This document shows positions 50,049 to 58,341 of a DNA stretch of 64,000 bases, in pieces. Every line of letters begins with the position of its first letter. The first letter of the stretch is position 1. The translations under genes were made by a program, and so were the position numbers. Location: the NCBI RefSeq assembly GCF_016861565.1, contig NZ_BOLK01000001.1, positions 248,001 through 312,000 of the forward strand, given 5' to 3'. This stretch comes from Secundilactobacillus yichangensis (lineage in GTDB: Bacteria; Bacillota; Bacilli; Lactobacillales; Lactobacillaceae). The notes beneath the pieces were generated by a model that saw only the letters and a list, made by a program, of their open reading frames with translations, was not told the origin of the DNA and searched no databases.

Positions 50049-50194
50049 GGCTTGTGACCTCCCTACGTTTTTATGATTTGGCAAATAGCCTTAACTCGTA
50101 GTATTTTATCATTTATTCAAACCAATTACCAGCCTAAATACTAGATTTGTTAAGTAATTTTACTTTACAGTCTGTATTCGCGCCTTCGAAAAGA

Positions 50195-52315
50195 TTAGTT
50201 TCCGGCTGTAGCGGTGTTGGATGAGATAGTGTTACCAGTATTCGTGTCCGACTTCAACGTTGAGGTTGACTGAACCGTATTCCAATAGGCCTGGTAAATT
50301 GATTTAGCCAGTTTCATGTTGTTATCTTCAGCGTTGTAGTCCAAGTTAGGCATTGCCAGAGCAACAACCACTTGTGGATGGGTCGAAGGAGCGTAAGAAG
50401 CTAGACTCAACGTAACGGTTTCGGTACCTTTATAGAAGGTTTGGGCAGTCCCCGTTTTAGCTGAAATTTCTGGTTTGATCGTATCCATTTCCCCACCGGT
50501 CTTCCAGGTGTTCGTTCCGTGAACCACGTCATAAAGCCCTTCAGTCACCAACTTACGTTCGGCGGATGTCATATCGATATGGTTAAGCACCTTTGGTGTC
50601 ACAGAAGCTTTAACAGCGCCAAGACCACCGTTTTTGTTTGTTCCACGAATAGCCGACAGAATATGCGGCTGAATTCGGTAGCCGCCGTTAGCGATCGTTG
50701 ACATGTACTGGGCAACTTGAATGGTTGTATAAGCATCATAGTTACCAAAGGCTTCATCCAACGCATTTCCTAAATGCTTCTTGGTAGTTGGACCTTGCAG
50801 CCCCGTTGTTTCACCGGGCAGATCGACACCGGTTTTGACCCCTAAACCAAACTGGTTAAAGTAACCGCGCATGGTATTGAAAATGTTGGGATTCATGTTC
50901 AGCGCCGCGCCTTCAGAGTACTTGAAGCCGGCTTCCTTCATGGCTAATTGCATCATGTAGGAGTTAGAGGAAACTTCCAGCGCGGTTGAGGCGTTAACTG
51001 CCATGTTTTGACCACCGTTTTTGTTGAACCAAGATGCCTTTTTGGTCCCACCGACGGTAATCGGCATATCGGTCAAGGTATTGTTAGTTGGCGTAATCAC
51101 ACCATCCATTAAGGCACCAGAAACCATGGCACCCTTAACCACTGACCCCATAGTAATGGAATTATTGATCGCTCCTAAGGCGTTGTTAGTGATCTTTTGG
51201 TTGCTTGGATTGCGGTCGACACCGGCCATCCCAATAATATTACCGTTATTCGGGTTCATCACAACGGCGTATGTCCCGGTGGATACACCACCGGCACCAC
51301 CTTCAGCCTGGCGCACTAGGGATTGCAGCTTCTTTTGGAAACCAGCATTGATCGTCAGCTGCAGGTTATCACCCTTTTGGCCGCCGTACCGTTTAACTTC
51401 CTTCATGATCTTAGTCCCGGAAACTTCCACGTCGGTCTGTGACTTGCTCCCTCTCAAAACGGGTTCGTACTGTTCCTCAAGGTAGGATTGACCAACTGAG
51501 TCGTTTCTAGAATAGCCCTGTGCCAGATACTGATTCACTTTGTTATCCGGCAACCCGATCTTTTCGGAAGAAACCGTTCCTAAAATACTCTTTAGCGAAC
51601 TGCCATAAGGATAGTCACGGGTCCAACTAGTACCAACCTTGACACCGGGCATTTCACCAAGGTGTTCGCCGACTTCGGCTAGTTCCTTGCTGGTAACACC
51701 GGTTTCTTTAATATAAGTGGTAGACAATGAATAAGCACCGCTCATTCTGGCATAGATCATTGCATCGTTTTTCTGCTGCTTGCTTAGCTTAAATTCAGCA
51801 GGATGAGAATACAAGTACTGAAGTTCTTTATCATTAACATCGGATTGCGCGACGTTTTTGATACCTGGAATTTGGGAATCAACCCGTTTTTCCCGGCTCG
51901 GTGATGCCAGGTAATAATCAGCTCGGTTACGCCGGGTCAATGATCCAGTTGGTACGGTCAGGTACTTCCCTAGCCGGTTAGCCGTACGGTACATATCAGG
52001 CGCCATCACGTTGACGCCCTTGGTATAGCTGATGGCTTGATGGGTCTTATTACCGACCAGAACACGACCAGTAGAATCAAAAATCATCCCCCGCTGGACG
52101 TTATTGGTTTCAACCGTACTATCCGTCCGACTGACTTCAGCTTTCAGCTGTGTGCCGTGGAGAATTTGTAAATATGCTAATTGTGCTATCAACGCCGCAA
52201 ATAAAAGTCCTACAATAATGAATAGAAAGTTCATTCTAAACGGAATCTGAGCTGTAGTCGACGTCTTATTGCGAGACGTTCGGTGTTGAGTAACTCGACT
52301 AAAGAAATTTTTCAA
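50195..52315 (-). CDS. Class B penicillin-binding protein (elongation-type transpeptidase)
   Basis: Cross-links peptidoglycan. A short cytoplasmic tail precedes one transmembrane anchor (FLFIIVGLLFAALIAQLAYL, about 29-48). The dimerisation domain has the RGMIFDSTGRVLV motif. The transpeptidase domain has SxxK in GSVVKGAM, SxN in VSSNSYMM and KTGTAQTF. 706 aa, no PASTA repeats. Start TTG after AAGGAG. Its place beside rpmG and yqgN matches B. subtilis pbpA, so I lean to the PBP2a/PBP2b rod-elongation class; mltG nearby is a functional partner in relatives. Confidence 0.92.
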   Translation of the reverse strand: MKNFFSRVTQHRTSRNKTSTTAQIPFRMNFLFIIVGLLFAALIAQLAYLQILHGTQLKAEVSRTDSTVETNNVQRGMIFDSTGRVLVGNKTHQAISYTKGVNVMAPDMYRTANRLGKYLTVPTGSLTRRNRADYYLASPSREKRVDSQIPGIKNVAQSDVNDKELQYLYSHPAEFKLSKQQKNDAMIYARMSGAYSLSTTYIKETGVTSKELAEVGEHLGEMPGVKVGTSWTRDYPYGSSLKSILGTVSSEKIGLPDNKVNQYLAQGYSRNDSVGQSYLEEQYEPVLRGSKSQTDVEVSGTKIMKEVKRYGGQKGDNLQLTINAGFQKKLQSLVRQAEGGAGGVSTGTYAVVMNPNNGNIIGMAGVDRNPSNQKITNNALGAINNSITMGSVVKGAMVSGALMDGVITPTNNTLTDMPITVGGTKKASWFNKNGGQNMAVNASTALEVSSNSYMMQLAMKEAGFKYSEGAALNMNPNIFNTMRGYFNQFGLGVKTGVDLPGETTGLQGPTTKKHLGNALDEAFGNYDAYTTIQVAQYMSTIANGGYRIQPHILSAIRGTNKNGGLGAVKASVTPKVLNHIDMTSAERKLVTEGLYDVVHGTNTWKTGGEMDTIKPEISAKTGTAQTFYKGTETVTLSLASYAPSTHPQVVVALAMPNLDYNAEDNNMKLAKSIYQAYWNTVQSTSTLKSDTNTGNTISSNTATAGN

Positions 52316-52486
52316 TGTGCTAACGCTCCTTATCTAACTTCATTATTCTACCAGAATTTTAGTAACGAAACCATTAACACTGAACGGTTTTAAAACTTTT
52401 TATGAACTTTTTATGATATGCTAAATACTTAGAATCAAACCCGGAAGTGAATCGCTATTTTACGGGATTATCGGAGGTTTTTATTT

Positions 52487-55111
52487 TTGAGACTATTAAT
52501 TCACTGGGTTCGTCAACACGAAAAACTGTCACTGCTGATTTTGAGTTTCCTCATTCCGGCAGTAGTGATGGCAGGTTATTTTAGCTATCGCGGCATGGGA
52601 CCGTTTGGTAATTCAACGTTGCTAACGGTGGATCTCGGGCAGCAATACGTTGACTTTTTTGCTTACTTTCGCCACACGCTGCTGAGTCATCCCAGCGGTT
52701 TCTTCTATACTTTTCAAAAGGCTTTAGGCGGTGAAATGTTTGGTGTTTGGACCTACTACTTGTTAAGTCCGTTTAACTTGATTCTACTCCTGTTTTCTGA
52801 CAAGACGCTGCCAAGTGCCATTTTTTGGATCACGATCCTCAAATACGGTGCTGCTGGGTTAAGTTTTGCTTGGCTGCTTATGAAAACGAAGGTGCAAAAC
52901 CACTTGCCAGTTCTGGCTTTCTCAACCAGTTACGCCTTAGTGGGCTGGATGATTGCTAACCAGCTCAACCTCATGTGGCTCGATGCCGTCATCATTTTAC
53001 CATTGATCATTTGGGGAATTATCCAGCTGGTGGACACTGGCAAGATGCGAACGTATGTCGTCTGGCTAGCCGCATTGCTGATCATTAATTATTACATGGC
53101 TTACATGGTTTGTCTGTTTGCCGGGTTGTTTTTCCTGTGGTATTGGTTATCGCAGACCCGCACAGGTAAAACCGCGCTTCCTTCACTCGCTCGCTTTGTA
53201 AGCGGCTCGCTACTAGCAGCTGGAATTGCGGCAGTCACGTTGCTACCAACTTGGTACTCTTTAGGAATCAGTAAAAACCAGTATACCCAAAATGACTGGT
53301 CAGCGAAGTTCGAATACTTCCCGCCAAAGATGTTAGCTAAGTTTTTCTTGGGTAGTTTTAACTTCAGCCAAATGCCAAAGGGAACACCAAACCTGTTTAT
53401 CGGCAGTCTAATGGTGCTGGGCGGGCTGTTCTATTTTCTGCAGAAAAATCACACCCGAAAAACCAGGTGGCTGGCGCTTGGGGTTACCGTAATTTTGGCT
53501 CTGTCACTCTGTTTTGAACCTTTAGACCTTTTATGGCATGGCATGCAGTTTCCAATTTGGTACCCTTACCGCTTCTCTTTTGTAGTAAGCTTCTGGTTAA
53601 TCTGGCTGGCTGCAAATGCCCTTAAACCAGAATTCACGCCAACGTTGAAGCAACTAATCCTACCGATCCTGATTTGCGGAGCAACGGTGGCTTATGTTTG
53701 GCTCAACCTGAAACAGTTCTCCTTCCTGAGTCAAAATCAGATGCTGATTGGCAGTCTGCTTTTAGTCGCTGCGTTCTGCTTAATTGCCTTACCAAATAAG
53801 CGGCCTTGGCTTTATCAGCTGGCCTTTGTGCTCTTTGCGGCCATTGAAATGTCCAGCAGCGCAGTCAACAGCTTGAACCGCATCAGTTACGTGACCAAGC
53901 CGGAATACCAGAATTACCAGCAGGTCTTATCAGCACAGTCTGCCGATATCACTAATCATGATCATAGCTGGTACCGAATGACACCAACGTTTATGCGAAC
54001 TAAAAACGATCCGCTGTCAGGTCAATTCAATGGTGGCTCCGTCTTTTCATCCACGCTGGAAAAGAGTATGCCAACCTTTATGGGCGACATGGGTAATCCA
54101 GATGGCGACGGTTTTGTTACCTACACGAATGGTACCCTGTTGAGCGATTCACTACTCAATATGAAGTACATCGTTAACCGGCAAACTGATACTGGCACGG
54201 TGGCAACCAACGTTGTTAATCCCGTTTCCAATCGGGCAGACCTGACTGATTATCAGCGGGTTCGTAAAGATGGCATGATTGCCACTTACAAGAATCCGTA
54301 TGCCTTGCCAGTAGGATTTCTCGCTAGTAATAAGGTGCTGAGTTTAGAGAACACCACCAAGGATCCAACGCAGTATCAAGCCAACCTTTGGTCTAGTCTC
54401 ACGGGAAACGTCCAAGATGAACACCTCTTCAGTGCTCAAAATTTTGACCATGTGATTTTTCAAAATGTTAAACAGCAAACTAAACTTACGGGTGCCATTT
54501 TACAGAAAAATAATTTGATCAAACCGGGTATTATCACCTTTAACTTTACACCCAAAACCAATAACGCCTATTATCTGACACTGGGAGCAAATTTGATGGA
54601 TGACAATGTTGCCATCAGCTTAAATAACCATCCTCTGGCCCAGTATCCAACCTACCGCAATACGATTGTAGTCAACGTTGCTGATCATCAAAAAGATAAA
54701 CCCGTCAAATTACAGTTGACGTTGAAAAAATCTACTTTGTGGCTGCAAAACTTCACCCTCTATCAGTTCAACAATCAGCAGTTTGCTACTGGTCAAAAAA
54801 AGCTGGCCGCCAATCCGCTGCGAATCAGTCAGCATAGTCAAAGCAGTTTGACTGGTTCCGTTAACGTGAAACCTAGGCAGGCTACACTGATGACTACCAT
54901 TCCTTATAGTAAGGGCTGGCACGTCACTGTTGACGGTCATGCCGCTAAGCCAGTTAAAGTTGCTGGCATCTTTACAGCGCTAAAGCTTCAACGTGGTCAG
55001 CATACGATTCATTTTCGTTACTGGCCGCCAATGCTAAATATTGGCTTGATGATCACCTTGATTAGTCTGGCAATCTGCGGTTTCTCAATTTACCGTCAGC
55101 GACAACGTTAA
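52487..55111 (+). CDS. YfhO family multi-pass membrane protein (GT-C type)
   Basis: Large membrane protein of 874 aa with about 12-13 helices in the first 440 residues, a long extracellular region (about 460-830) and a last helix (MLNIGLMITLISLAICGFSIY) before a basic end. Motifs TVDLGQQYVDFFAYFRH, GEMFGVWTYYLLSP and YPYRFSF are typical of YfhO/PF09586. In B. subtilis and Listeria such proteins glycosylate lipoteichoic or wall teichoic acids; that role here is inferred. The start is TTG, nine bases after GGAGG. Monocistronic, with a 20-bp hairpin terminator. Confidence 0.9.
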   Translation: MRLLIHWVRQHEKLSLLILSFLIPAVVMAGYFSYRGMGPFGNSTLLTVDLGQQYVDFFAYFRHTLLSHPSGFFYTFQKALGGEMFGVWTYYLLSPFNLILLLFSDKTLPSAIFWITILKYGAAGLSFAWLLMKTKVQNHLPVLAFSTSYALVGWMIANQLNLMWLDAVIILPLIIWGIIQLVDTGKMRTYVVWLAALLIINYYMAYMVCLFAGLFFLWYWLSQTRTGKTALPSLARFVSGSLLAAGIAAVTLLPTWYSLGISKNQYTQNDWSAKFEYFPPKMLAKFFLGSFNFSQMPKGTPNLFIGSLMVLGGLFYFLQKNHTRKTRWLALGVTVILALSLCFEPLDLLWHGMQFPIWYPYRFSFVVSFWLIWLAANALKPEFTPTLKQLILPILICGATVAYVWLNLKQFSFLSQNQMLIGSLLLVAAFCLIALPNKRPWLYQLAFVLFAAIEMSSSAVNSLNRISYVTKPEYQNYQQVLSAQSADITNHDHSWYRMTPTFMRTKNDPLSGQFNGGSVFSSTLEKSMPTFMGDMGNPDGDGFVTYTNGTLLSDSLLNMKYIVNRQTDTGTVATNVVNPVSNRADLTDYQRVRKDGMIATYKNPYALPVGFLASNKVLSLENTTKDPTQYQANLWSSLTGNVQDEHLFSAQNFDHVIFQNVKQQTKLTGAILQKNNLIKPGIITFNFTPKTNNAYYLTLGANLMDDNVAISLNNHPLAQYPTYRNTIVVNVADHQKDKPVKLQLTLKKSTLWLQNFTLYQFNNQQFATGQKKLAANPLRISQHSQSSLTGSVNVKPRQATLMTTIPYSKGWHVTVDGHAAKPVKVAGIFTALKLQRGQHTIHFRYWPPMLNIGLMITLISLAICGFSIYRQRQR

Positions 55112-55126
55112 GCATTATTAAAATAC

Positions 55127-55170
55127 AAAAAGCAGCCGAATTATCACGATTGATAATTCGGCTGCTTTTT
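55127..55170. terminator. Bidirectional terminator with a 20-bp perfect stem
   Basis: Positions 55127-55146 and 55151-55170 are exact reverse complements, ending in AAAAA/TTTTT, with a 4-base loop. It serves the convergent YfhO and HesB-like genes. Confidence 0.92.
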
Positions 55171-55196
55171 ATACCCCTGGCACTGACTGCCAATAC

Positions 55197-55502
55197 TTAC
55201 AATTCACTATTTTCAACGTAGTTATACTTTGGCCCATCAACTTCCGGGTCATAATTGATGATTAAATCGTAACCCTTAAAGAACCAGCGATCATCTTCTG
55301 GAACGAAGTAGTTAACGCCGTCTTTCTTAGTAATTGCGTACGGATTCTCAGGGTGATCATCTGGTGTCATTGCCAGAGAAAAGCCTTCGTGAACTGGTGT
55401 ACTGCCATACACTTTGCCGTAAAAACGAACACCCCGACCTTCTGATAGACCCATTTCACTTTGAAACCATTTACTGGCCTGATCAGTAACAATAATTTTC
55501 AT
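55197..55502 (-). CDS. HesB/IscA-like family protein (YneR type)
   Basis: 101-residue protein of the HesB-like fold: IIVTDQASKWFQSEMGLSEG, GRGVRFYGKVYG, HEGFSLAMTPDD and a C-terminal YDLIINYD. The cysteines that bind iron-sulfur in IscA are absent, as in B. subtilis YneR, so it is not a standard cluster scaffold. Its role is unknown. AAGGAG lies before the ATG. Single-gene unit between two hairpin terminators. Confidence 0.85.
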   Translation of the reverse strand: MKIIVTDQASKWFQSEMGLSEGRGVRFYGKVYGSTPVHEGFSLAMTPDDHPENPYAITKKDGVNYFVPEDDRWFFKGYDLIINYDPEVDGPKYNYVENSEL

Positions 55503-55633
55503 GATAGCGGTCTCCTTTATTTGCAGCGATGTTTGCGCTTACATTTATCTCATTTATACCTTAGATTTCACAAATTTGCAAGTTTAGGGACTTCCTGTAT
55601 GAAACGTTAACTCATTAAACCGCGTAGAAACAA

Positions 55634-55669
55634 ATAAAAGAACCACTCGCAAAGGAGTGGTTCTTTTAT
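55634..55669. terminator. Terminator between greA and the HesB-like gene
   Basis: AAAAGAACCACTC and GAGTGGTTCTTTT form a 13-bp perfect stem with a 6-base loop. It ends the mltG-udk-greA run on the minus strand. Confidence 0.9.
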
Positions 55670-55684
55670 TTGACACTTGTGAAA

Positions 55685-56170
55685 TTACGAAGCAGATTCA
55701 ACCTTTAAAATCTTAACTTTCATATCTCCAGCTGGAATCGAAATCGTGACTTCTTCGTCTACCTTGTGACCTAACAGTCCCTTGGCGATTGGTGAGTCGT
55801 TGGAAATCTTACCAGACATTGGGTCAGCTTCAGCTGCACCAACAATCGTGTAGGTTTCTGGTTCTTCATCAGGTAATTCCTTGAAAGTGACCTTCTTGCC
55901 GACGTTAACTTCGTCTTCGTCCGTACCGTTATTATCAACCACGTCAGCGTATTGAAGCATATGTTCAACCGTAGTGATCCGGCTTTCCAGCATACTTTGT
56001 TCGTCCTTAGCGGATTCGTATTCTGAGTTTTCAGAAAGGTCCCCGAAACCACGGGCAATCTGGATACGCTTGATGACTTCCGGGCGCTTGTTCATCTTTA
56101 AATCTTCTAATTCTTTTTCCAACTTGACCTTACCATCAGCGGTCATAGGATACGTTTTTTGTTCAGCCAA
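55685..56170 (-). CDS. greA: Transcription elongation factor GreA
   Basis: Stimulates transcript cleavage by backtracked RNA polymerase. The N-terminal coiled coil ([21 protein letters not shown] region) carries the acidic tip [16 protein letters not shown]. The C-terminal FKBP-like domain shows [24 protein letters not shown] and GHKVDEEV. 161 aa. The start is TTG, with GAGGTG upstream. It follows udk. Confidence 0.96.
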   Translation of the reverse strand: MAEQKTYPMTADGKVKLEKELEDLKMNKRPEVIKRIQIARGFGDLSENSEYESAKDEQSMLESRITTVEHMLQYADVVDNNGTDEDEVNVGKKVTFKELPDEEPETYTIVGAAEADPMSGKISNDSPIAKGLLGHKVDEEVTISIPAGDMKVKILKVESAS

Positions 56171-56261
56171 AATAGCACCTCATTACATTTTATAGTTTTC
56201 TGACGCCTACAATATCATGCGACAGTGGTTCATGCAAGCTTTAATCCTGTTTTACTGGGAC

Positions 56262-56918
56262 CTATTTACTAGGGCGCCCCTTTTTCTTTTGAACCAGGAT
56301 CGATCGGATCTTTGTCGTCAGCAAGTCAATTGCAACTTGATTCTCGCCACCCTCTGGCACAATTAAATCAGCATAACGCTTGGTTGGTTCCACAAATTGG
56401 TGATACATCGGCTTTACGGTCGTCAAATACTGTTTGATAATACCGTCGAGGTCACGTTGACGTTCCTTAATATCACGCTCGATCCGGCGAATGATTCGGA
56501 TATCATCATCCGTATCAACAAATACTTTAATATCCATCAAATCACGCAAACGCTCATCGTCTAAAATCAGGATGCCTTCAAGAATGATAACGTCCTTTGG
56601 CTCTTGATGAATCGTTTGTGCACTACGGGTATACTGCGTGTAATCATACACGGGTTTTTCAATAGCGTGATTATCCCGCAGCTGTTTTAACTGCTCAATC
56701 AACAGATCCGTGTCGAACGCTAATGGATGGTCGTAATTGACTGCCTTACGTTCAGCCATTGTCATATTCGCCTGATCGTTATAATAAGCATCTTGCTGCA
56801 AAATCATGATTGATTCATTTTGCAATTGGTCGTAAATCGCACGGCTAACAGTAGTCTTTCCACTGCTAGAGCCACCGGTAACACCGATGATCACTGGTCT
56901 TGACTGTTGTACTGACAT
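56262..56918 (-). CDS. udk: Uridine kinase
   Basis: Phosphorylates uridine and cytidine (salvage). It shows [17 protein letters not shown] (P-loop), [27 protein letters not shown] and the [17 protein letters not shown] region. 218 aa with a basic C-terminal tail (KKKGRPSK). In the mltG-udk-greA order common to lactobacilli and Bacillus. Confidence 0.96.
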   Translation of the reverse strand: MSVQQSRPVIIGVTGGSSSGKTTVSRAIYDQLQNESIMILQQDAYYNDQANMTMAERKAVNYDHPLAFDTDLLIEQLKQLRDNHAIEKPVYDYTQYTRSAQTIHQEPKDVIILEGILILDDERLRDLMDIKVFVDTDDDIRIIRRIERDIKERQRDLDGIIKQYLTTVKPMYHQFVEPTKRYADLIVPEGGENQVAIDLLTTKIRSILVQKKKGRPSK

Positions 56919-56948
56919 GATTAAGTTGATCCCTTCAATATAAAATAA

Positions 56949-58079
56949 CTAATTATTAACTTTGGATAGTGAATCTACACGTTTATTGTGTTCTGCTAAC
57001 GTCTTTGAGAAGTAAATCTTGCCAGTCTTAGTATTGGCCACAAAATAGAGGTAGCCCTTACTCCGATCAGAAGGGTTCAAAACCGCCTTAATGGCCGACA
57101 TACTAGGATTATTGAACGGTCCCGGGCCATAGCCTGCAAACTTGTAAAGGTTATATGGCGAGTCGGACTGCAGATCCTTAGCAGACAAGTGCTGCTTATG
57201 GTGTCCAATAGCGTACTCTACAGCAACATCGGATTGAAGCGGCATCCCCTGGTCGATTCGGTTAAAGAAGACCCCTGAGATCTGACGCCGATAGGACTGG
57301 CTGACACCTTCACGTTCAACTAACGAAGCCAAGGTCAATACTTGCTGAACCGTTAAGTTCTGTTTCTTGATTTTTTTATAGTACGGTGATAATTCGTCAT
57401 TGGTATGTGCTACCATCTGATTCACTAGAGACTTCAGTGACATATGCTTATTCACAATATAAGTTGCGGGGTAGAGATATCCCTCTAAATGATAACGCAC
57501 ATCTTTAGCTGCCATTGATGATGACAATAGGTTTGGATACTGTTTTTCCAGTGACTTCATGTACGACTGGTTTTTCATTAAACTTAAAAATTCACCCTTA
57601 CTAAAATCAGTCGTTGAGGAAATCTTGTTGGCAACATCCGCAATGCCGGCACCCTCAGGGATCAAAACCTTTCCCTTAGTACTTTGGATGGGTTCGCTGG
57701 TACCGCCCTGCTGAAGCCGTTTAGCTACTTGATTCAGCGTCATCGAAGCCTTTAGCTGGTAATAACCGGCCCGTAGTCCAGAATAGTTATGCGATTTGAC
57801 ATAGTAGTTAAAGACTGACCCATTTTTAACAATCTTCTTATCCTGTAAAATTGAACCAATCTGCTTGCTGGAAGCCCCCATGGGAATATCTACCTGCACA
57901 ACTTCCTCACTTTTAGGATCCAATGGTTTAAGTGCTGACTGAAAGTAATGATAGAAAACGATGCCGCTAATAACCAGCAAAACTGCCAAAATACTAACGA
58001 CTCCCGTAATAATCTTTTGTCCAGTCGACATTTTTTTCTTCCCCGGCCGCTTGGAAGTGGGCTGTTTGTCGTTATCCAA
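56949..58079 (-). CDS. mltG: Endolytic murein transglycosylase MltG
   Basis: Cuts nascent glycan strands and sets their length. A basic cytoplasmic tail (about 1-20) precedes one transmembrane helix (IITGVVSILAVLLVISGIVFY region), a LysM-like subdomain and the YceG domain with LASLVEREG (catalytic Glu), PLQSDVAVEYAIG, SPYNLYKFAGYGPGPFNNP (ends SPYNLY and FNNP) and YFVANTKTGKIYFS. I place the start at TTG 58079 (376 aa), seven bases after GGAGG; the longer ORF starts without a ribosome site. Confidence 0.94.
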   Translation of the reverse strand: MDNDKQPTSKRPGKKKMSTGQKIITGVVSILAVLLVISGIVFYHYFQSALKPLDPKSEEVVQVDIPMGASSKQIGSILQDKKIVKNGSVFNYYVKSHNYSGLRAGYYQLKASMTLNQVAKRLQQGGTSEPIQSTKGKVLIPEGAGIADVANKISSTTDFSKGEFLSLMKNQSYMKSLEKQYPNLLSSSMAAKDVRYHLEGYLYPATYIVNKHMSLKSLVNQMVAHTNDELSPYYKKIKKQNLTVQQVLTLASLVEREGVSQSYRRQISGVFFNRIDQGMPLQSDVAVEYAIGHHKQHLSAKDLQSDSPYNLYKFAGYGPGPFNNPSMSAIKAVLNPSDRSKGYLYFVANTKTGKIYFSKTLAEHNKRVDSLSKVNN

Positions 58080-58212
58080 AGTATTTCCTCCGTTCCGTTC
58101 TTTCAATATCTGCACCATTATACAAGATTTTAAGTGTCAATGCAGTAAAAATCTGGTGAACTTAAGAAAATTGAAACAGAACAGCCAACTAAATTGCCCA
58201 ATTTTTCAAAGC

Positions 58213-58257
58213 AAAAAACGTTAGAACAGCTTGATTTTGCAAGTTCTAGCGTTTTTT
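58213..58257. terminator. Terminator of pheST
   Basis: AAAAAACGTTAGAAC and GTTCTAGCGTTTTTT form a 15-bp stem (one G-U) with a 15-base loop. T runs lie on both sides. Confidence 0.8.
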
Positions 58258-58341
58258 GAATAACGGGTTGAATCACCCTTGATAACTGATTCATCTGAAC
58301 GATGGTGAAAGAATATTCATCTCGCCAAACCGATGATTTAA

